Below, in pieces: positions 39,007-47,354 of a stretch of DNA of 64,000 nt; the first letter of the stretch is position 1, and each line of letters opens with the position of its first letter. The notes below the pieces were generated by a model. The model was not told the DNA's origin. It made no database searches and saw only the letters and a program-made list of their open reading frames with translations. Origin of the DNA: Nocardia speluncae NBRC 108251 (lineage in GTDB: Bacteria > Actinomycetota > Actinomycetes > Mycobacteriales > Mycobacteriaceae); contig NZ_BDBZ01000001.1 in NCBI RefSeq assembly GCF_001613245.1, forward strand, positions 310,001 through 374,000, read 5' to 3'. Made by a program: the position numbers and the translations under genes.

Positions 39007-40203
39007 TCAGAGTCCGAGTTTGGTGACGGCATTGTCGGCGAGGGGGTCGGCGGTTCTGATGTAGCGGTGGACGGTGCGTGGGTTGCTCCAGCGGCCCTGG
39101 CGCATGATTTCTCGGTCGGCGGCGCCGCCGAGGGCGGCTTGGGTGGCGAATCCGGCGCGCAGGGAGTGGCCGGAGAAGAGGGTGGGGTCGAGTCCGGCGC
39201 GGGCGGCGTAGCGTTTGACGATTTCGGCGACGGCGCGGCCGGAGAGTGCGGTGTCGCCGAGTCCGCCGTGCCGGTTGACGGCGGGGAACAGGGGTTGTGC
39301 GGGGGTGAGGCGGGGGTCGGGCCGGTAGCTGTGGCAGCGGTGGATGTGGGGTTCGGCGGTGGGTAGTTCATCGATCCAGGTGCGGATGTTGCGGGGGTTT
39401 TCGGTGTGCGTGGCGAGTAGCTGTAGCCAGTCGGCGCAGGCGCAGATGGGGCAGGTGCGTGCTTGGCTGCCGCGGGGTAGGGCGACGTGTTGTTCGGTGA
39501 TTCCGGTGGGGTCGGTTTTGGTGGTGGGCAGGTGGATCAGCAGGAGTGGTTCGCCGGTGGTGTGGTCGGTGCCGAAGTGGATATCGGTGATGCGCAGGGC
39601 GGCGAGTTCGCTGCGGCGTAGGGCGCCGGCGAAGCCGAGGAGTAGGAGCAGGGTGTCGCGGCGGCGGGCGGGTTCGCCGGGCCAGCCGGGTTGGGGGAGG
39701 CCGGTGAGGAGTTCACCGAGGGTGTGCAGCAGGATCGGGCGTTTGCGGTGGGGCCGGGTTCGGCGGGTTCGGCGGATTCCGCGGAGGGTGAGGCGGACGA
39801 CGTCGCTGCGGGTGGGTGCGGGTAGTCCGTTGGCGGCGTGGACGGCGGCGATGGCAGCGGATTTGCGTTCGAGGGTGGCGGGACTGTAGGCGTGGCGGCC
39901 GTTCGCGTGGCGGGCGTCGGCGGCGGCGGCGAGGTAGACGGCGACGTCGAGGGGGTCGGCGGGGAGGGCGGTGCGGTTTTCGCGGGTGCACCAGGCTGCC
40001 CAGGCGATCCAGTCGGTGCGGTAGGCGCGCAGTGTGTTGGGGGATTGGGAGGCGGTGAGGTAGCGGCCGAGTGTGGTGGCTTGTTCGGTGTCGAAGCGTT
40101 CGCGGACGTTGCGTAGTGCGGCGGTGTCGACGAGGACGCTGGTGATGCCGCGGCGGAGTTCGGTGCGCACGGTGTCGGGTAGGTCCACGGCTGGTTCGGT
40201 CAC
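39007..40203 (-). CDS. Tyrosine-type site-specific recombinase
   Basis: This 398-residue recombinase starts at GTG 40203 after GAGGAG. A SAM-like core-binding domain spans about 40-150 (TLGRYLTASQSPNTLRAYRT, AWAAWCTRENR). The catalytic domain has the first Arg in GALRRSELAALR near residue 195, HSLRAGFATQAALGG (His and second Arg) near 345, the Trp in GRWSNPRTV and the nucleophile Tyr in VHRYIRTADPL near 382. All key residues are present, so it should be active. It lies head to head with the coiled-coil gene, with lox-like and other dyads between. No tRNA or excisionase is seen. Confidence 0.93.
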   Translation of the reverse strand: MTEPAVDLPDTVRTELRRGITSVLVDTAALRNVRERFDTEQATTLGRYLTASQSPNTLRAYRTDWIAWAAWCTRENRTALPADPLDVAVYLAAAADARHANGRHAYSPATLERKSAAIAAVHAANGLPAPTRSDVVRLTLRGIRRTRRTRPHRKRPILLHTLGELLTGLPQPGWPGEPARRRDTLLLLLGFAGALRRSELAALRITDIHFGTDHTTGEPLLLIHLPTTKTDPTGITEQHVALPRGSQARTCPICACADWLQLLATHTENPRNIRTWIDELPTAEPHIHRCHSYRPDPRLTPAQPLFPAVNRHGGLGDTALSGRAVAEIVKRYAARAGLDPTLFSGHSLRAGFATQAALGGAADREIMRQGRWSNPRTVHRYIRTADPLADNAVTKLGL

Positions 40204-40236
40204 TACGTGTTCTCCTCGTCGGTAATTGCGTCACGT

Positions 40237-40273
40237 AATACGTTTCGTTGGGGGCAACGTAACGAAACGTATT
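40237..40273. promoter_or_regulatory. Perfect 13-bp-arm dyad upstream of recombinase gene
   Basis: AATACGTTTCGTT and AACGAAACGTATT are separated by 11 bp. It lies 34-70 bp upstream of the recombinase start. The AACGAAAC half-site recurs at 40383-40395 and 40412-40418. It may be the operator of the recombinase or a binding site for the divergent coiled-coil protein. Confidence 0.7.
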
Positions 40274-40306
40274 AACCGGAAGTGCTCCGCCCGCAACCTT
40301 ACCCGC

Positions 40307-40341
40307 CTAGCCTCCGATAATGTTCACTTATCGGAGGCTAG
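40307..40341. repeat. lox-like recombination-site candidate
   Basis: Perfect 14-bp arms CTAGCCTCCGATAA and TTATCGGAGGCTAG flank the asymmetric 7-bp spacer TGTTCAC. Inverted arms of this size around a 6-8 bp asymmetric spacer are the layout of tyrosine-recombinase crossover sites such as loxP and FRT. A complete recombinase gene starts 104 bp away. A terminator is unlikely in a divergent promoter gap. Confidence 0.55.
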
Positions 40342-40381
40342 AACCATATAGGTCTCACTGAGTCCGCCACGCCCGCTTCAG

Positions 40382-40436
40382 GTTTCGTTTCGTGTCATAC
40401 CGTTTGATCGGACGAAACAAACGCTACGATTCTCAG
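40382..40436 (+). promoter_or_regulatory. Promoter of coiled-coil gene with ACGAAAC half-sites
   Basis: TACGAT (40425-40430) is a good -10, 6 nt before GTG 40437. TTGATC (40404-40409) could be a -35 with a 15-bp spacer. GTTTCGTTTCG (40383-40393) and ACGAAAC (40412-40418) face each other across the -35 region, repeating the half-site of the dyad at 40237-40273. Confidence 0.5.
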
Positions 40437-41585
40437 GTGCCGACAACCTGTAACTATCCCGGCTGCTCCCAGCCGATCCCACGCCCCACCGGCCCCGGCC
40501 GGCCTTCGGAATACTGCGACCGCCCCGAACACACCAGATGGCGTGCCTGGCGTGAAAGGCAACGGCTACAGCAGGAAGCCGACCTCCAACCCGATACCGT
40601 CACTGTGACGCAAACCGGTCCGGTCACGTCCGCCCGGCTACGCGCCGACGAACTGCTCACTCAATTCCGCAACCTGGCCGAACAACTCGGCACCACCCTC
40701 AATGCGGCAGTTACCGAAATGTCGACACTGGCCGACCCCTCGGCAGCCGAAGCGCAGGTCCAGGCCGTGCAAGCCGATGCCGCGCGCCGCATCGCCGAAA
40801 CCGAAATGGCCGCGGCCGCCGCCGAACAGGCACGCCGCGACGCGCAGCAGGCACGGATCCGGGCGGAGGAAGCAGCCGAAGACGCGGTCGCAGCCGCAGA
40901 TACCGCCGACGCCCGCATCGCCGAAGCCCGGTCACAGACCGCGGCCGCCGAAGCCGCCCGCGACGAAGCGCTTCACGAAGTGGAGGCCGTCACCACCCGC
41001 GCCGCGGACGACGTTTTCGCGGCCCGCTGCGCGGCCGAGGAAGATATTCGGGCCGCGCGGAACGAGGCCGCCGCGGAGAGAGAGCAGGTCCGGGCCGAAT
41101 GCGCCGCGGACATCGATCGCATCCGCCGCGCCGCCGAAGCCGATATAGAACGCGCAGACCGGGAGAACACTCAGAAGGTAAAGGCGGCCGCCGCTGATCG
41201 GGATCTGGCCGTACAGCGGGCCGCCGATACCGAGCGCGCACTGGAACGGGCAGAACGGTCGGCCACCGAACGTGAGGAAGCAGCCCGGGAAGCTCGCGCC
41301 GAATTACAGCGGCTGCGGGCCGAATACGACACCGTCCGGCAGGACCTCGCCGAACTCCGTCGCGCTGCGGCCGCGGATCTGACTGCGGTCCGCGCCGAGG
41401 CCGCAGCGGCTGCCGAGCAGGTGCGCACGGAGACCACCCAGCGTATCGAGGCACTTGATCAGGCACGGACACAAACCCTGGCCCGCGCGGAACGCGCGGA
41501 ACATCAACTCGATACGCTGATGTCCGAACGGGCGAAGCCCCCGGCGGAACCCGAACCGGCCGCAATACCGTCGAGAATCGTATGA
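40437..41585 (+). CDS. Long coiled-coil protein with N-terminal Cys/His motif (KfrA-like in plan)
   Basis: From GTG 40437 the protein has 382 residues. The N-terminus CNYPGCSQPIP...SEYCDRPEHTRWRAWRERQR has Cys, Cys, Cys and His spaced like a small zinc-binding DNA-contact domain. From about residue 55 to 365 it is one long Ala/Glu/Arg/Gln coiled coil (for example ARRIAETEMAAAAAEQARRD). This DNA-binding head plus rod plan recalls plasmid KfrA proteins, which help partition and autoregulate; no sequence homology is claimed. It is divergent from the tyrosine recombinase. A longer frame from 40392 would run across the promoter. Confidence 0.7.
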   Translation: MPTTCNYPGCSQPIPRPTGPGRPSEYCDRPEHTRWRAWRERQRLQQEADLQPDTVTVTQTGPVTSARLRADELLTQFRNLAEQLGTTLNAAVTEMSTLADPSAAEAQVQAVQADAARRIAETEMAAAAAEQARRDAQQARIRAEEAAEDAVAAADTADARIAEARSQTAAAEAARDEALHEVEAVTTRAADDVFAARCAAEEDIRAARNEAAAEREQVRAECAADIDRIRRAAEADIERADRENTQKVKAAAADRDLAVQRAADTERALERAERSATEREEAAREARAELQRLRAEYDTVRQDLAELRRAAAADLTAVRAEAAAAAEQVRTETTQRIEALDQARTQTLARAERAEHQLDTLMSERAKPPAEPEPAAIPSRIV

Positions 41586-41609
41586 CCCCGGGGCAGTGAG
41601 GCACAGTCA

Positions 41610-42731
41610 TCACACAGGGCGGCGGGCCTCACCGAAGACGATACTGCGGGTCCGGGCGCCGGGATCGGTGAATGCCAGCAACGCGTCGGCTTCTTCGGTC
41701 ACCGCGGCCGCGTCCTCTGTCGTGAACGGCCGCGCGTAGGGGTGGATGGTGATGGTCACGGACCCGGTGTCGCGGGTGATCACCCAGTCGCCTGCGGTGA
41801 ATCCGTGGAGCAGCAGGATCTGCGGCGCGGGGCGCTGGGTGCGGTACCCCTGTTTGCCGTACTCGTCGGTGATCACCCGGGTGCGGTCTGCGTAGGAGAG
41901 CAACAGGTTGTCGAAGTCGTACAGAAACCTGGGCGGAGCCGGGGTGTCGGGGTCCGGGCGTGCCGCGCCGGGGAGGTCGAACAGTTCCTGCCCGTGCTGA
42001 TCCCGAAAGACCATCAGGTCCGGCCGGATCCGGTCGACGACCTCACGCAGCTTGGTGAGGCCGGACCACACCTGCACATCCTTCACGCCGGCCGGACCGA
42101 ACGCGGCCAGGTACCGCAGGATCATCTGTTCCAGCGACGCGGGGCCTGTCGAGCCGACGCCGAGCCACGCGTCGGCAGTGGTGTGCGCGATGGGCCCGCT
42201 TCGGCCCCAGACACCACGTGGCGGCACCTGCACCAGTGGCACCTGGTTTCGGATGGCGTAGACCAGTGAGGCCGGCGCGCGGCCGGGCCAGCGCAGGGCG
42301 AGTAACGCGCCGAGCTGCTTGTTGGTCAATGGTTTCGCCGCGAGGAGCTCGGCACCGTCGGCGATGAGTTTCGCCATGTCGATGCCTTCGATGGGTTTGC
42401 CGTGGGTGTGGTTGCGGTAGAGGTCGCGATCCAATACAGGCTGGATCAGTGGCCGCAGCGCGCCCGCATCCTGCGGGGTGACCAGGTGAATCGTGGAGCG
42501 CATCAGCGCGATTCGAATCAGAGTGCGGTCGGTGAGCAGGTCGGCGGCCTGTTCGGGGGTGAACCCCGCCAGTCGTGACCACAACCCGATATACCAGGTA
42601 TGTGGTGTCTGGGCTTGTAACCCGACCAGATGCTCGACCGCGGCGACGACCGGCAACTCGCATCGATGCAGCAGCAACTGCCGATCGAGTGTGGCGCGAT
42701 TGAGTGCCCGGCGACCGAGTACGGGAGTCAT
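41610..42731 (-). CDS. Winged-helix DNA-binding domain protein (HTH_42 / AlkX-like)
   Basis: This 373-residue protein of the PF06224 family has LDRQLLLHRCELPVVAAVEH, GLQAQTPHTWYIGLWSRLAG near residue 45, IRIALMRSTIHLVTPQDA near 75, and YLAAFGPAGVKDVQVWSGL near 210. Related proteins such as AlkZ/YcaQ are DNA glycosylases acting on crosslinks. The catalytic QxQ-like motif region LQAQ is present, but many actinobacterial members are uncharacterised. ATG 42731 follows GGAAGG. It is divergent from the MmcQ/YjbR gene. Confidence 0.85.
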   Translation of the reverse strand: MTPVLGRRALNRATLDRQLLLHRCELPVVAAVEHLVGLQAQTPHTWYIGLWSRLAGFTPEQAADLLTDRTLIRIALMRSTIHLVTPQDAGALRPLIQPVLDRDLYRNHTHGKPIEGIDMAKLIADGAELLAAKPLTNKQLGALLALRWPGRAPASLVYAIRNQVPLVQVPPRGVWGRSGPIAHTTADAWLGVGSTGPASLEQMILRYLAAFGPAGVKDVQVWSGLTKLREVVDRIRPDLMVFRDQHGQELFDLPGAARPDPDTPAPPRFLYDFDNLLLSYADRTRVITDEYGKQGYRTQRPAPQILLLHGFTAGDWVITRDTGSVTITIHPYARPFTTEDAAAVTEEADALLAFTDPGARTRSIVFGEARRPV

Positions 42732-42809
42732 CAACGGAAACCTTCCGACAGAACAAAGGTGGTGGCGCCGAACCGATGCCACCACCTTCCAGGACGCTAC
42801 CGTGATCCC

Positions 42810-43172
42810 ATGGCCGAGGACCCGCTGCCACACCTACGCCGGCTGTGCACCGCGCTGCCGGAAACCACCGAACGGCTCAGCCACGGCGAACCGACCTGGT
42901 TCGTGCGCGGCAAGAAAACGTTCGTCACCTACGCCGATCACCATCACGACGATCGGCTGGGCTTCTGGTGTGCGGCTCCGCCGGGCGCCCAGGAGGCGCT
43001 GGTGGCGGCGGAGCCGCGGCGGTTCTTCCGCCCACCGTATGTGGGGCATCGCGGCTGGCTCGGTGTGTATTTGGATGTCCCTGTCGATTGGGCGGAGATC
43101 GCCGAGCTCGTCACCGACGCCTACCGGCTGGTGGCGCCGAAAACTTTGGTGAACCTCCTCGACGATCTGTAG
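42810..43172 (+). CDS. MmcQ/YjbR family protein
   Basis: This 120-residue protein matches the MmcQ/YjbR fold: LPETTERLSHGEPTWFVRGK, FVTYADHHHDDRLGFWCAAP and a C-terminal DWAEIAELVTDAYRLVAPKT. The family has a CyaY-like DNA-binding fold with no firm function. TACCGT lies 6 nt before the ATG and no ribosome site is visible, so a leaderless transcript is likely. The gene is convergent with the S9 peptidase gene, with 13 bp between stops. Confidence 0.9.
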   Translation: MAEDPLPHLRRLCTALPETTERLSHGEPTWFVRGKKTFVTYADHHHDDRLGFWCAAPPGAQEALVAAEPRRFFRPPYVGHRGWLGVYLDVPVDWAEIAELVTDAYRLVAPKTLVNLLDDL

Positions 43173-43185
43173 CCCGGGGAGGGTC

Positions 43186-45147
43186 CTACCGGGTGGAGCT
43201 GCCGGTAGCGGGCGCCGCCGCCACCTCGCCGGCGCTGCGGCCGCCGAGGTGGCGGGCGAAATGCTGTTCGATCGCGCGATACAGCATGGCCTGGTTCTCC
43301 GGGTTGTCGAAGCCGTGTCCCTCGTCCTCGGCGACCAGGTACTCCACCGGTACACCACGTTCACGCAACCGGGCAACGATGTTGTCCGATTCGGCCCGCA
43401 CCACGCGGACATCGTTGGCGCCCTGGGCGACGAGAAGTGGCGTGCGGATTTCGTCGACCATGGTGATCGGGGAGCGGGCCAGCATATCGGCTTCCTGCTC
43501 CGGGATCTCCGGGTCGCCGACGTAGCGGTACCAGTTGTTGACGTTGAAGACGCGGGCGAACGGCGGCAGGGTACGCAGGAAGTTCGCGAGGTCGGAGATG
43601 CCGACGTAGTCGACGGCGGCGGCGAAGCGTTCAGGGGTGACGGTGACGCCGACGAGGGCGGCGTATCCCCCGTAGGAGCCTCCGTAGATTCCGATGCGGG
43701 CGGGATCGGCGTACCCCTCGGCGACGGCCCAGTCGACGGCGTCGATCAGGTCGTCGTGCATCGCGCGGGCGAATTCGCCGATCGCTGCGGTCACGTGCCG
43801 TTTTCCGTGGCCGAGCGACCCCCGGAAGTTCACTTGCAGTACCGCGTATCCGCGGTTGGCGAGGAACTGGACATCGTTGCTGTACGCCCACGAGTCGTGG
43901 TACCAGGGGCCACCGTGTACCACCAGCACCAGCGGGAGGTCGCGCGGTGGCACGCCGACCGGGAGGGTGAGGTAGCCGTGCAGGGGCAACCCGTCGCGGG
44001 CCGGGAAACCGACTGGTTGCATGGGGGCCATGGTGTCCGGGTCGCGGTCCGGGAAGGCCCGGAACAGCAGCCGGGCTTCGCCGGTGGTGTGGTCGTAGAA
44101 CCAGGTGACACCGGGGTCGCGGTCGTGGACGAAGGTCGCGATCCAGCGCTGCCCGGAGTCGTCGCAGGACAGGGTGCCCAGCACACCGTCGGACAGTTTC
44201 TGCAACTGGGCGTGGATTTCGGCGAAGTGCGGGTCCAGGACCTCGATATGGGGGCGGGCGGCCACGAAGCGGGCGGCGAGGATGTCGCCGGTGCGCCGAT
44301 TGGTGTGCACCGGGGGTGGTAGCACGCCTGGCAGCATCATTCCGCTGATATCGAGATCGTGACCGTCGACGGCGGCGACAACGGTTTCCGCTCCGGTCTC
44401 GTGGTCTATGCGGACCAGCCGCAGATTGTCGCCGTCCTGGTAGGAGCCGACGAGCAGGCCTTTTCCGTCGGCGGTGACCTGCTGGGGGTGGATACTCATC
44501 GGATGTTCGGCGCCGCCGAGACGGCGCAAGGGCCGCGTCCCGCCGGTGCCGGGGTCGATCGCGGAGATCTCGACGGCGCCGTCCGCGGCGAGCGCGGTCC
44601 GGAACACGGGCACCCCACCGCGGTCGAGCAGTATGGCCGCTGTCGGATCGTCCTGTTCGAGATGCAGAGTCGTGTCGCCGGTGGCGATGTCGATGCGGAA
44701 TGTGTCGAAGTACAGTGGGCGCCGGTTCATCGTGACGAGCACGCTGCCGGGTTCCGACGGCAAGTCTTCGGCACCTACCACCCGTGATCCCGGGTCCATC
44801 GGGGTGAGGTCGACCGCGGGTTCGCTTGGGTTGTCGAGGTCGGCGCGGTACAGGTGCCAGTCCTCGTTACCGTCGGTGTCCTGCTGGTAGAGCAGCCAGC
44901 GGGGGTCGTCGGTCCAGTAGTAGGTGGTGATCCCGCGACGGGTGTCGTGGGTGACGGGGACCGCGTCGTCGTGGGTCGCGTCGATACCGCGAACCCAGAC
45001 GTTGCGGCGGCCGCGGTGTGGGGCGAGGTAGGCGATACGGGTGCCGTCGGGGGAGATGGAGGGGTTCGCGAACTGTGGGTCGGCGAAGAAGGTGTCGATA
45101 TCGATCAGTGCCGGTCGCTGGTCGATCGGGTCTCCGGTCGTGGTCAT
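43186..45147 (-). CDS. S9-family (prolyl oligopeptidase) peptidase
   Basis: This 653-residue cytosolic enzyme has an N-terminal beta-propeller (about 15-400, repeats such as PSISPDGTRIAYLAP and ADGKGLLVGSYQDGDNLRLV) and a C-terminal alpha/beta-hydrolase. The catalytic Ser is in IYGGSYGGYAAL, the Asp in LVAQGANDVRV and the His in EDEGHGFDNPENQ. It should cleave short peptides after Pro or acylated residues. There is no signal peptide. The hairpin-like dyad TGTGCCG-3-CGGCACA at 45197-45213 lies 50 bp upstream. Confidence 0.94.
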   Translation of the reverse strand: MTTTGDPIDQRPALIDIDTFFADPQFANPSISPDGTRIAYLAPHRGRRNVWVRGIDATHDDAVPVTHDTRRGITTYYWTDDPRWLLYQQDTDGNEDWHLYRADLDNPSEPAVDLTPMDPGSRVVGAEDLPSEPGSVLVTMNRRPLYFDTFRIDIATGDTTLHLEQDDPTAAILLDRGGVPVFRTALAADGAVEISAIDPGTGGTRPLRRLGGAEHPMSIHPQQVTADGKGLLVGSYQDGDNLRLVRIDHETGAETVVAAVDGHDLDISGMMLPGVLPPPVHTNRRTGDILAARFVAARPHIEVLDPHFAEIHAQLQKLSDGVLGTLSCDDSGQRWIATFVHDRDPGVTWFYDHTTGEARLLFRAFPDRDPDTMAPMQPVGFPARDGLPLHGYLTLPVGVPPRDLPLVLVVHGGPWYHDSWAYSNDVQFLANRGYAVLQVNFRGSLGHGKRHVTAAIGEFARAMHDDLIDAVDWAVAEGYADPARIGIYGGSYGGYAALVGVTVTPERFAAAVDYVGISDLANFLRTLPPFARVFNVNNWYRYVGDPEIPEQEADMLARSPITMVDEIRTPLLVAQGANDVRVVRAESDNIVARLRERGVPVEYLVAEDEGHGFDNPENQAMLYRAIEQHFARHLGGRSAGEVAAAPATGSSTR

Positions 45148-45196
45148 TACGCACTCCGCTCTGTTTCGGCTCGCGATGTCACCTCCGACTCAACAC

Positions 45197-45213
45197 TGTG
45201 CCGTTGCGGCACA
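45197..45213. promoter_or_regulatory. Dyad upstream of S9 peptidase gene
   Basis: TGTGCCG and CGGCACA flank a 3-bp centre, giving a perfect dyad 50 bp upstream of the peptidase start. It may be an operator or a leader hairpin. Confidence 0.4.
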
Positions 45214-45279
45214 CTCAAGCCCGTGGCATTGTGTTCCCGCCCACGCCCCTTTGTATCGCCCCGCGTCCCGGGCCGCGGG

Positions 45280-46497
45280 TCACATGCGCAGTGGTAGTCC
45301 GGCTTCCGTCCGCGTGACACGATCGGCGTGCACGATATGCGCCCGGTCGAGCAGCGTGACCAGTTCGGTTTCGCCTTCGCGGATATGCCGCCGGTACTTG
45401 GCGGGCAGGCCGGCGATCGTCTTCTCTTCGCCCAGCATCTTGTGATAGGTGCGTTCCCGCAGGCTCTGGTCGGCTTCGTAGCCGAGGTCGAGGTAGCGGG
45501 TGGCGTGGCGGCGGGCGTTGCCGACGGCGGTCTGCGCGCGTCCGGCGGGGCTGAGCAGGGAGGCGACGATGGTGACCACCAGTATCAGCACGATGAGGGC
45601 CAGCGACAGGCCGGTGGAGATCTCGGTGACCGGTACCGGTTCGCCGTGGTTGATGAACGGGACGTTGTTCTCGTGCAAGGCGTGCAGGACGAGTTTGACG
45701 CCGATGAGGGCCAGGACTGCGGCGAGCCCGAAACCGAGGTAGATCAGGCGATCCAGCAGGCCTTCGAGTAGGAAAAACAGCTGGCGCAGGCCGAGCAGGG
45801 AGAACGCGGTGGCGGTGAAGACGATGAACACGTTCTGGGTGAGCCCGAAGATGGCGGGTATGGAGTCGAGGGCGAACAGGACGTCGGTGCCGCCGATGGC
45901 GACCATGGCGAGCACCATCGGGGTCATATGGCGGCGGCCGTCGACGGTGGTGAACAATTTGTCGCCGTCGTAGGTGTCGCTGGTGCGCAGGAAGCGCCGT
46001 GCCAGTCGCAGGACGATGTTGTCGCCGGCGTGGCTGTCTTCCCCTTCGGGGCGGAGCATATTACCGGCGGTGAGGAGTAGGGCGGCGCCGAACAGGTAGA
46101 ACACCCAGGCGAACCGGTTGATGAGGGTGGCGCCGACGAAGATGAATCCGGTGCGCAGCACGAGGGAGAACACGATTCCGGCGAGCAGCACCTTTTGCTG
46201 GGCGGCACTGGGGACCCGGAAGGTGGTCATGATGATGAGGAAGACGAACAGGTTGTCCACCGAGAGCGCTTTCTCGGTGATGTAACCGGCGAAGTACTCC
46301 AGGCCCATATCGGATCCGCCGAACCCCCACACCGCGAACCCGAATGCCACCGCGACAGTGATGTAGGCGGCGGACCAGACGGCGGCTTCGGTGAGTGATG
46401 GGGTGTGTGCGCTGCGGACGTGGAAGAAGAAGTCGAACAGCAACAGTCCGGCGATCAGGGCTAGGGTGCCTCCCCATACCAGTGCGGGAACGGTCAC
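45280..46497 (-). CDS. TerC-family integral membrane protein
   Basis: This 405-residue protein has about nine membrane helices. It carries the family's acidic membrane motifs EKALSVDNLFVFLIIMTTF near residue 75 and GGTDVLFALDSIPAIFGLTQ near 205, plus LRQLFFLLEGLLDRLIYLGF. TerC/Alx proteins are linked to tellurite resistance and to manganese export or metal loading of exported proteins. The C-terminal 90 residues are a cytosolic tail. GTG 46497 follows AGGAGG. No other ter genes are nearby. Confidence 0.93.
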   Translation of the reverse strand: MTVPALVWGGTLALIAGLLLFDFFFHVRSAHTPSLTEAAVWSAAYITVAVAFGFAVWGFGGSDMGLEYFAGYITEKALSVDNLFVFLIIMTTFRVPSAAQQKVLLAGIVFSLVLRTGFIFVGATLINRFAWVFYLFGAALLLTAGNMLRPEGEDSHAGDNIVLRLARRFLRTSDTYDGDKLFTTVDGRRHMTPMVLAMVAIGGTDVLFALDSIPAIFGLTQNVFIVFTATAFSLLGLRQLFFLLEGLLDRLIYLGFGLAAVLALIGVKLVLHALHENNVPFINHGEPVPVTEISTGLSLALIVLILVVTIVASLLSPAGRAQTAVGNARRHATRYLDLGYEADQSLRERTYHKMLGEEKTIAGLPAKYRRHIREGETELVTLLDRAHIVHADRVTRTEAGLPLRM

Positions 46498-46667
46498 GAC
46501 GACCTCCTGACTGGTGCCCTCGATACGTATCTCGCTGCGACTGTAGTTGCCCGGACCGGCTGGTTGTGCGGTTTACTGCGCAGTGTCGCGGGCCCGGTGG
46601 AGGGTCGCCGACAGGCGGATGGGGCAATCGTCCGGCAATCCGGCCCGTCGGCCCATATCATTCAGCT

Positions 46668-47315
46668 ATGCCGACCTACGAGGAAGCGGGGGACGCTCCG
46701 GTGTTCGGTCGCGGTGTTCGTCAGACGATGCTGTCGATGGGGGTGTGTTCGGTGGTGATCGGGGTCGCGACGGTGGCGTGGCCCGATAAATCTCTGGGCG
46801 CGGTGGGGAACCTGTTCATGTTCTCGCTGTTGTGCGGCACGGTGTCGTTGGCGACGGTGGCGGTGGGCAGCAAGCTTGGCCGTTTTCCGCGGACTCTGCT
46901 GTTCCTGGCGGCGGTGGTGTCGCTGGTGACGGCGACGCTGTGTTTCCGGGCGGGGAACTGGACGCTGCTGTTGGCGATGTGGCTCGGGTTGGCGTGGTCG
47001 GTGCGGGGCATTGCGCATGCTGTGGCGGGGGTGTGGGACGACGACGAGGTGACCGGGCAGGGGAAACAGGAGCTGTTCGGTCTGGTGACGTTGGCCGCGG
47101 GTTTGGTGATCGCGGTGGCCCCGTTCGACAGTATCGAGATGCTGGCGGCGGTGGCGGGTTGCTGTATGACGGCGTTCGGTGCGCTGGAGGTGTGGACGGC
47201 TTTGCGTTCACCGCTGGCGGTGCGGTCGCCGGAGTCGGATGAGCTGACACCGGAGCAGCATCTGACGTCGGTGATCGCGAACGCGGGCGGTTCCGGGGGA
47301 CGCGCCTCGGACTGA
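46668..47315 (+). CDS. HdeD/DUF308-like membrane protein
   Basis: This 215-residue protein has about six hydrophobic helices between residues 18 and 175 (for example LSMGVCSVVIGVATVAWPDK and ELFGLVTLAAGLVIAVAPFD), arranged as pairs as in HdeD/DUF308 proteins. It ends in an acidic cytosolic tail of about 35 residues. The function in Actinobacteria is unknown; E. coli HdeD acts in acid resistance. TATCAT stands 6 nt before the ATG, which suggests a leaderless mRNA. It is divergent from terC. Confidence 0.7.
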   Translation: MPTYEEAGDAPVFGRGVRQTMLSMGVCSVVIGVATVAWPDKSLGAVGNLFMFSLLCGTVSLATVAVGSKLGRFPRTLLFLAAVVSLVTATLCFRAGNWTLLLAMWLGLAWSVRGIAHAVAGVWDDDEVTGQGKQELFGLVTLAAGLVIAVAPFDSIEMLAAVAGCCMTAFGALEVWTALRSPLAVRSPESDELTPEQHLTSVIANAGGSGGRASD

Positions 47316-47354
47316 ACCGCCGGATCGGTGCGGGTTTCGCTACTCTTTCCTGCT

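Noticed and set aside
39007..40203. attL/attR of an integrated element at a tRNA gene
   Set aside because: No tRNA-like sequence or direct repeat flanking the recombinase gene was found in the window.
40307..40341. Rho-independent terminator reading of the 14-bp-arm hairpin
   Set aside because: It lies in a gap between two divergent starts where no transcript should end, has no T-run and has an asymmetric 7-nt spacer. A recombination site is a better explanation.
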